A stretch of DNA of 16,702 bases from an uncultured Hungatella sp. (lineage in GTDB: Bacteria > Bacillota > Clostridia > Lachnospirales > Lachnospiraceae): assembly GCA_959018155.1 (NCBI GenBank), contig CAUEKH010000020.1, positions 1 through 16,702 of the forward strand, written 5' to 3'. Shown piece after piece: positions 13,044-16,702 of the stretch. Position numbers and translations under genes: made by a program. The notes below the pieces were generated by a model. The model was not told where the DNA came from and ran no database searches. It saw only the letters and a program-made list of their open reading frames with translations. Position 1 is the stretch's first letter; each line of letters opens with the position of its first letter.

Positions 13044-13073
13044 ATGCTATCACAACCGCGGATTAGTTGTCAA
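13044..13073 (-). promoter_or_regulatory. Promoter of the glpA operon
   Basis: On the minus strand, TTGACA (13068-13073), an 18-bp spacer, TAGCAT (13044-13049). It starts only 10 nt after the glpK stop codon, so the oxidoreductase operon can be transcribed separately from glpK. Confidence 0.65.
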
Positions 13074-13082
13074 GCATCATTT

Positions 13083-14597
<1,515 letters not shown>

Positions 14598-14650
14598 TCA
14601 AATGATGTAACAGCCCCTGTGATTTTCCCCGCGCAAAATCTGTTAAATTT

Positions 14651-14705
14651 TTAGCAAAGAAAAGAGCTGGTCGGCAACGGATTTCCCGTATGCGCACCCA
14701 GCTCT
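14651..14705 (-). terminator. Leader terminator of glpK (candidate GlpP target)
   Basis: On the minus strand, AGAGCTGG (14705-14698) pairs with CCAGCTCT (14670-14663). An inner ACGG-gaaat-CCGT stem is present, then TTTTCTTT. It lies 33 nt after the -10 box and 78 nt before the glpK start, so it must be bypassed for glpK expression. Same base (AGAG...CTCT) and same position as the glpA leader. Confidence 0.8.
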
Positions 14706-14738
14706 GCCATCTCTTAGGCTATGTAGAAATATATGAAT

Positions 14739-14768
14739 ATTTTACCATGTTTTACGTCGATTCGTCAA
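14739..14768 (-). promoter_or_regulatory. glpK promoter
   Basis: On the minus strand, TTGACG (14763-14768), an 18-bp spacer, TAAAAT (14739-14744) with an upstream TGG (extended -10). It lies just after the stop of the P-type ATPase gene. No cre-type catabolite site is evident. Confidence 0.7.
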
Positions 14769-14795
14769 GATTTTTGTAAATTTTTCCTCATTTTT

Positions 14796-16702
14796 CTACC
14801 TCATACTCTCCCTCACCGTTTTAAACGCCTGAATGACAAGGGTGGGAATCAGAGCAAAAATGACGATGGTAAGAAGCTGCCTTACCGTTAAATCCGCCAC
14901 GGAAAACAGGGTCTGCAGTCCCGGCACAAAGAGAACCGCCGCCAGAAGCACGACTCCCGCCTCAAAGGCCATAATGCTGTATAAATTGCTCATCAGACCG
15001 ATTTTTAAAATGGAACGGCTGCTGCGGCAGTTGAAGCCGTGTAACAGCCTTGCAAGGGTCAGAGTGGAGAAAGCCATGGTGCTGGCAGCCGCCTCGCTGC
15101 CTGTCGTCAAGCCGGTGTGGTATGCCGTCATGGTACAGACGGCGATGAGCGCCCCCTGGAGAAGAATCTGAAGAATAAACCGCTTCGTCAGGATCCCCTC
15201 CTTCGGGTTTCTCGGTTTTTTCGCTAACAGTCCCGGTTCTGCCTTTTCCATGCCGATGGCAATGGCCGGAAGGGAATCCGTCAGCAAATTAATAAAGAGT
15301 AAATGAACCGGCGCAAATGGCGTCGGAAGCGCCATGAGCGAGGTGTACAGCACGCTTAAAATTCCGGCCATATTTCCGGACAGCAGGAACTTGATGGCAT
15401 TTCTGATGTTTCTGTATACATTCCGGCCGTTGGCTACCGCCTTGATAATCGTGGCAAAATTGTCGTCGGTCAGTATCATGGAGGCGGCATCCTTGGAGAC
15501 CTCCGTTCCCATTTTCCCCATGGCGATGCCGATATCGGCCTTTTTAAGCGCCGGGGCGTCATTGACTCCATCCCCGGTCATGGCGACGATATGGCCCCTT
15601 TTCTGCCAGGCGTCCACGATTCTGATTTTGTGTTCCGGGGAGACGCGGGCGTAGACGCTGATCCGCTCCAGGCTGCGCCCCAGTTCTTCCTCAGACATGT
15701 CATCTAACTCAGGTCCGCTGACTGCCAGATCATTTTCCTGCAGAATACCGATTTTCTCTGCGATCGACGCGGCCGTGATCTTATGATCCCCGGTTATCAT
15801 CACCGGGCGGATTCCGGCGCGGCGGGCGCTTAAGACGGCGTTTTTCGATTCGGGCCGGGGCGGGTCCATCATGGCGGCCATGCCGAGGAACGTATATCCC
15901 GTCTCTGATTTTAAGGAGAGAGTTTCACCGGTTTTCATTTTCCGGTACGCAAAGGTCAGTACTCTTAACCCCTGGCGTGAAAAATCGAGATTCTGTTCCA
16001 GAATGCGCTGCCTGTCATTTTCACGGAAGGGGCGGACGCCTTCGCCGGTCAGAATGTCGGTTACACGGGGCAGAAGCACATCCACAGCGCCCTTTGTGAA
16101 GAGGATGAGTTCTCCGTCTAACTGGTGGACTGTGCTCATCAGCTTCCGCTCGGAATCGAAGGGGAGTTCCCCGATTCTCGGGACTGTCCGTCTGAGTTCC
16201 TGCTCGTCGATGCCGATACGGCGTCCCATCTGAATTAAGGCGATTTCCGTGGGATCTCCTGTCGGACGGTCTCCCACACAGGCCGCATCATTGGTCAAAA
16301 TTCCATCGTACAGGAAGTAGCGATGAATCATAAATTCAGGATTTAAATTCTCAGGGGGATAGAGACGGTTGTTTACATAAACCTGCTGCACCGTCATCCG
16401 GTTCTGGGTCAGCGTGCCGGTCTTGTCAGAGCAGATAACCGAGACACAGCCCAGACTCTCCACGGCTTTCAAATCCTTGATGATGGCGTGTTCCTTCGCC
16501 ATTTTCTGAGTTCCCATGGCCTGTACAATGGTTACAACGGAACTGAGCGCCTCGGGAATCGCAGCGACTGCCAGGGCCACGGCAAACACCAGGGAATCGA
16601 GAACCGGCATCCTTCTGTAAATGCTAAGTCCGAATACGACCGCGCAGATAATCAGAATCCCTGCCGCCAGGGCGCTTCCGAACTGCTCGACACACCCTGT
16701 CT
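14796..16702 (-). CDS. Calcium-type cation-transporting P-type ATPase, C-terminal part (5' end off window)
   Basis: The frame is open from 16702 to the TAG at 14796, about 634 residues. The start lies outside the window; the internal ATG at 16610 is not the start, because upstream codons continue the M3 helix. Seen in order: M4 with AIPEALSSVVTI, the phosphorylation loop SDKTGTLTQN, the KGA nucleotide-binding segment (LFTKGAVDVLL), TGDHKIT, TGDGVNDAPALKKADIGIAMG, then six C-terminal membrane segments including LLSGNMAGIL (M5), NLLTDSLPAIAIGMEKAE (M6) and ARLLHGFNCRSSRS (M8). This is a P2A/PMR1-like calcium exporter pattern. The M5 glutamate of SERCA site I (SNVGE) is Gly here and an Arg lies in M8, which suggests one ion per cycle. 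Substrate assignment is inferred. No terminator follows; transcripts run into the glpK leader. Confidence 0.92.
   Translation of the reverse strand, partial: TGCVEQFGSALAAGILIICAVVFGLSIYRRMPVLDSLVFAVALAVAAIPEALSSVVTIVQAMGTQKMAKEHAIIKDLKAVESLGCVSVICSDKTGTLTQNRMTVQQVYVNNRLYPPENLNPEFMIHRYFLYDGILTNDAACVGDRPTGDPTEIALIQMGRRIGIDEQELRRTVPRIGELPFDSERKLMSTVHQLDGELILFTKGAVDVLLPRVTDILTGEGVRPFRENDRQRILEQNLDFSRQGLRVLTFAYRKMKTGETLSLKSETGYTFLGMAAMMDPPRPESKNAVLSARRAGIRPVMITGDHKITAASIAEKIGILQENDLAVSGPELDDMSEEELGRSLERISVYARVSPEHKIRIVDAWQKRGHIVAMTGDGVNDAPALKKADIGIAMGKMGTEVSKDAASMILTDDNFATIIKAVANGRNVYRNIRNAIKFLLSGNMAGILSVLYTSLMALPTPFAPVHLLFINLLTDSLPAIAIGMEKAEPGLLAKKPRNPKEGILTKRFILQILLQGALIAVCTMTAYHTGLTTGSEAAASTMAFSTLTLARLLHGFNCRSSRSILKIGLMSNLYSIMAFEAGVVLLAAVLFVPGLQTLFSVADLTVRQLLTIVIFALIPTLVIQAFKTVRESMR

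Overview
The window looks like a chromosomal segment from a low-to-mid GC anaerobic Firmicute, most likely a member of the Lachnospiraceae or another Clostridia. Three things suggest this: strong GGAGG ribosome binding sites throughout, rubrerythrin-based rather than catalase-based oxidative defence, and a clostridial-type GlpP/GlpK/FAD-oxidoreductase glycerol cluster. I see no phage, transposon, CRISPR array, rRNA or tRNA. The gene content is mostly housekeeping and accessory metabolism.

Layout. (1) 1-489, minus: the start of an S1-domain RNA-binding protein behind two near-identical extended -10 promoters. (2) 719-1596, plus: an unrecognised coiled-coil protein behind a sequence that closely matches a sigma-28 (FliA/SigD) flagellar promoter. 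A strong terminator follows, then a pyrimidine-rich minisatellite (1661-1793). (3) deoB phosphopentomutase (minus), divergent from a Crp/Fnr-type regulator (plus). (4) 4063-5267, plus: an 86-codon remnant of a PHP-domain hydrolase whose stop overlaps the start of a LysR regulator. (5) 5390-7101, plus: a peroxide-defence block. It has PerR with all five sensing-site ligands in register, a reverse rubrerythrin (rubredoxin domain first) behind a 17-bp PerR-type palindrome, and a classical rubrerythrin (rubredoxin domain last). (6) 7284-7948, minus: a Phd/YefM-RelE/ParE toxin-antitoxin pair whose promoter is bracketed by a 10-bp inverted repeat. (7) 8097-14747, minus: the glycerol block.

The glycerol block runs glpK, then a GlpA-like dehydrogenase, an FAD/NAD(P) oxidoreductase and a small four-cysteine protein, then glpP with a fumarylacetoacetate-hydrolase-family gene. 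Glycerol kinase makes glycerol 3-phosphate, and the three-gene oxidoreductase unit probably oxidises it. Two transcripts, glpK and the oxidoreductase operon, each begin with a leader carrying an intrinsic terminator placed exactly 33 nt after the -10 box. The glpP regulator has its own promoter and no such terminator. This is what GlpP-mediated antitermination would predict. (8) 14796-16702, minus: the C-terminal two thirds or so of a calcium-type P-type ATPase that runs off the window.

The strongest non-routine observations are the sigma-28-like promoter in front of an unknown coiled-coil gene, the matched pair of glp leader terminators, the duplicated S1 promoter with its repeats, and the PHP remnant coupled to LysR. 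Nothing here shows a wholly new multi-gene system.
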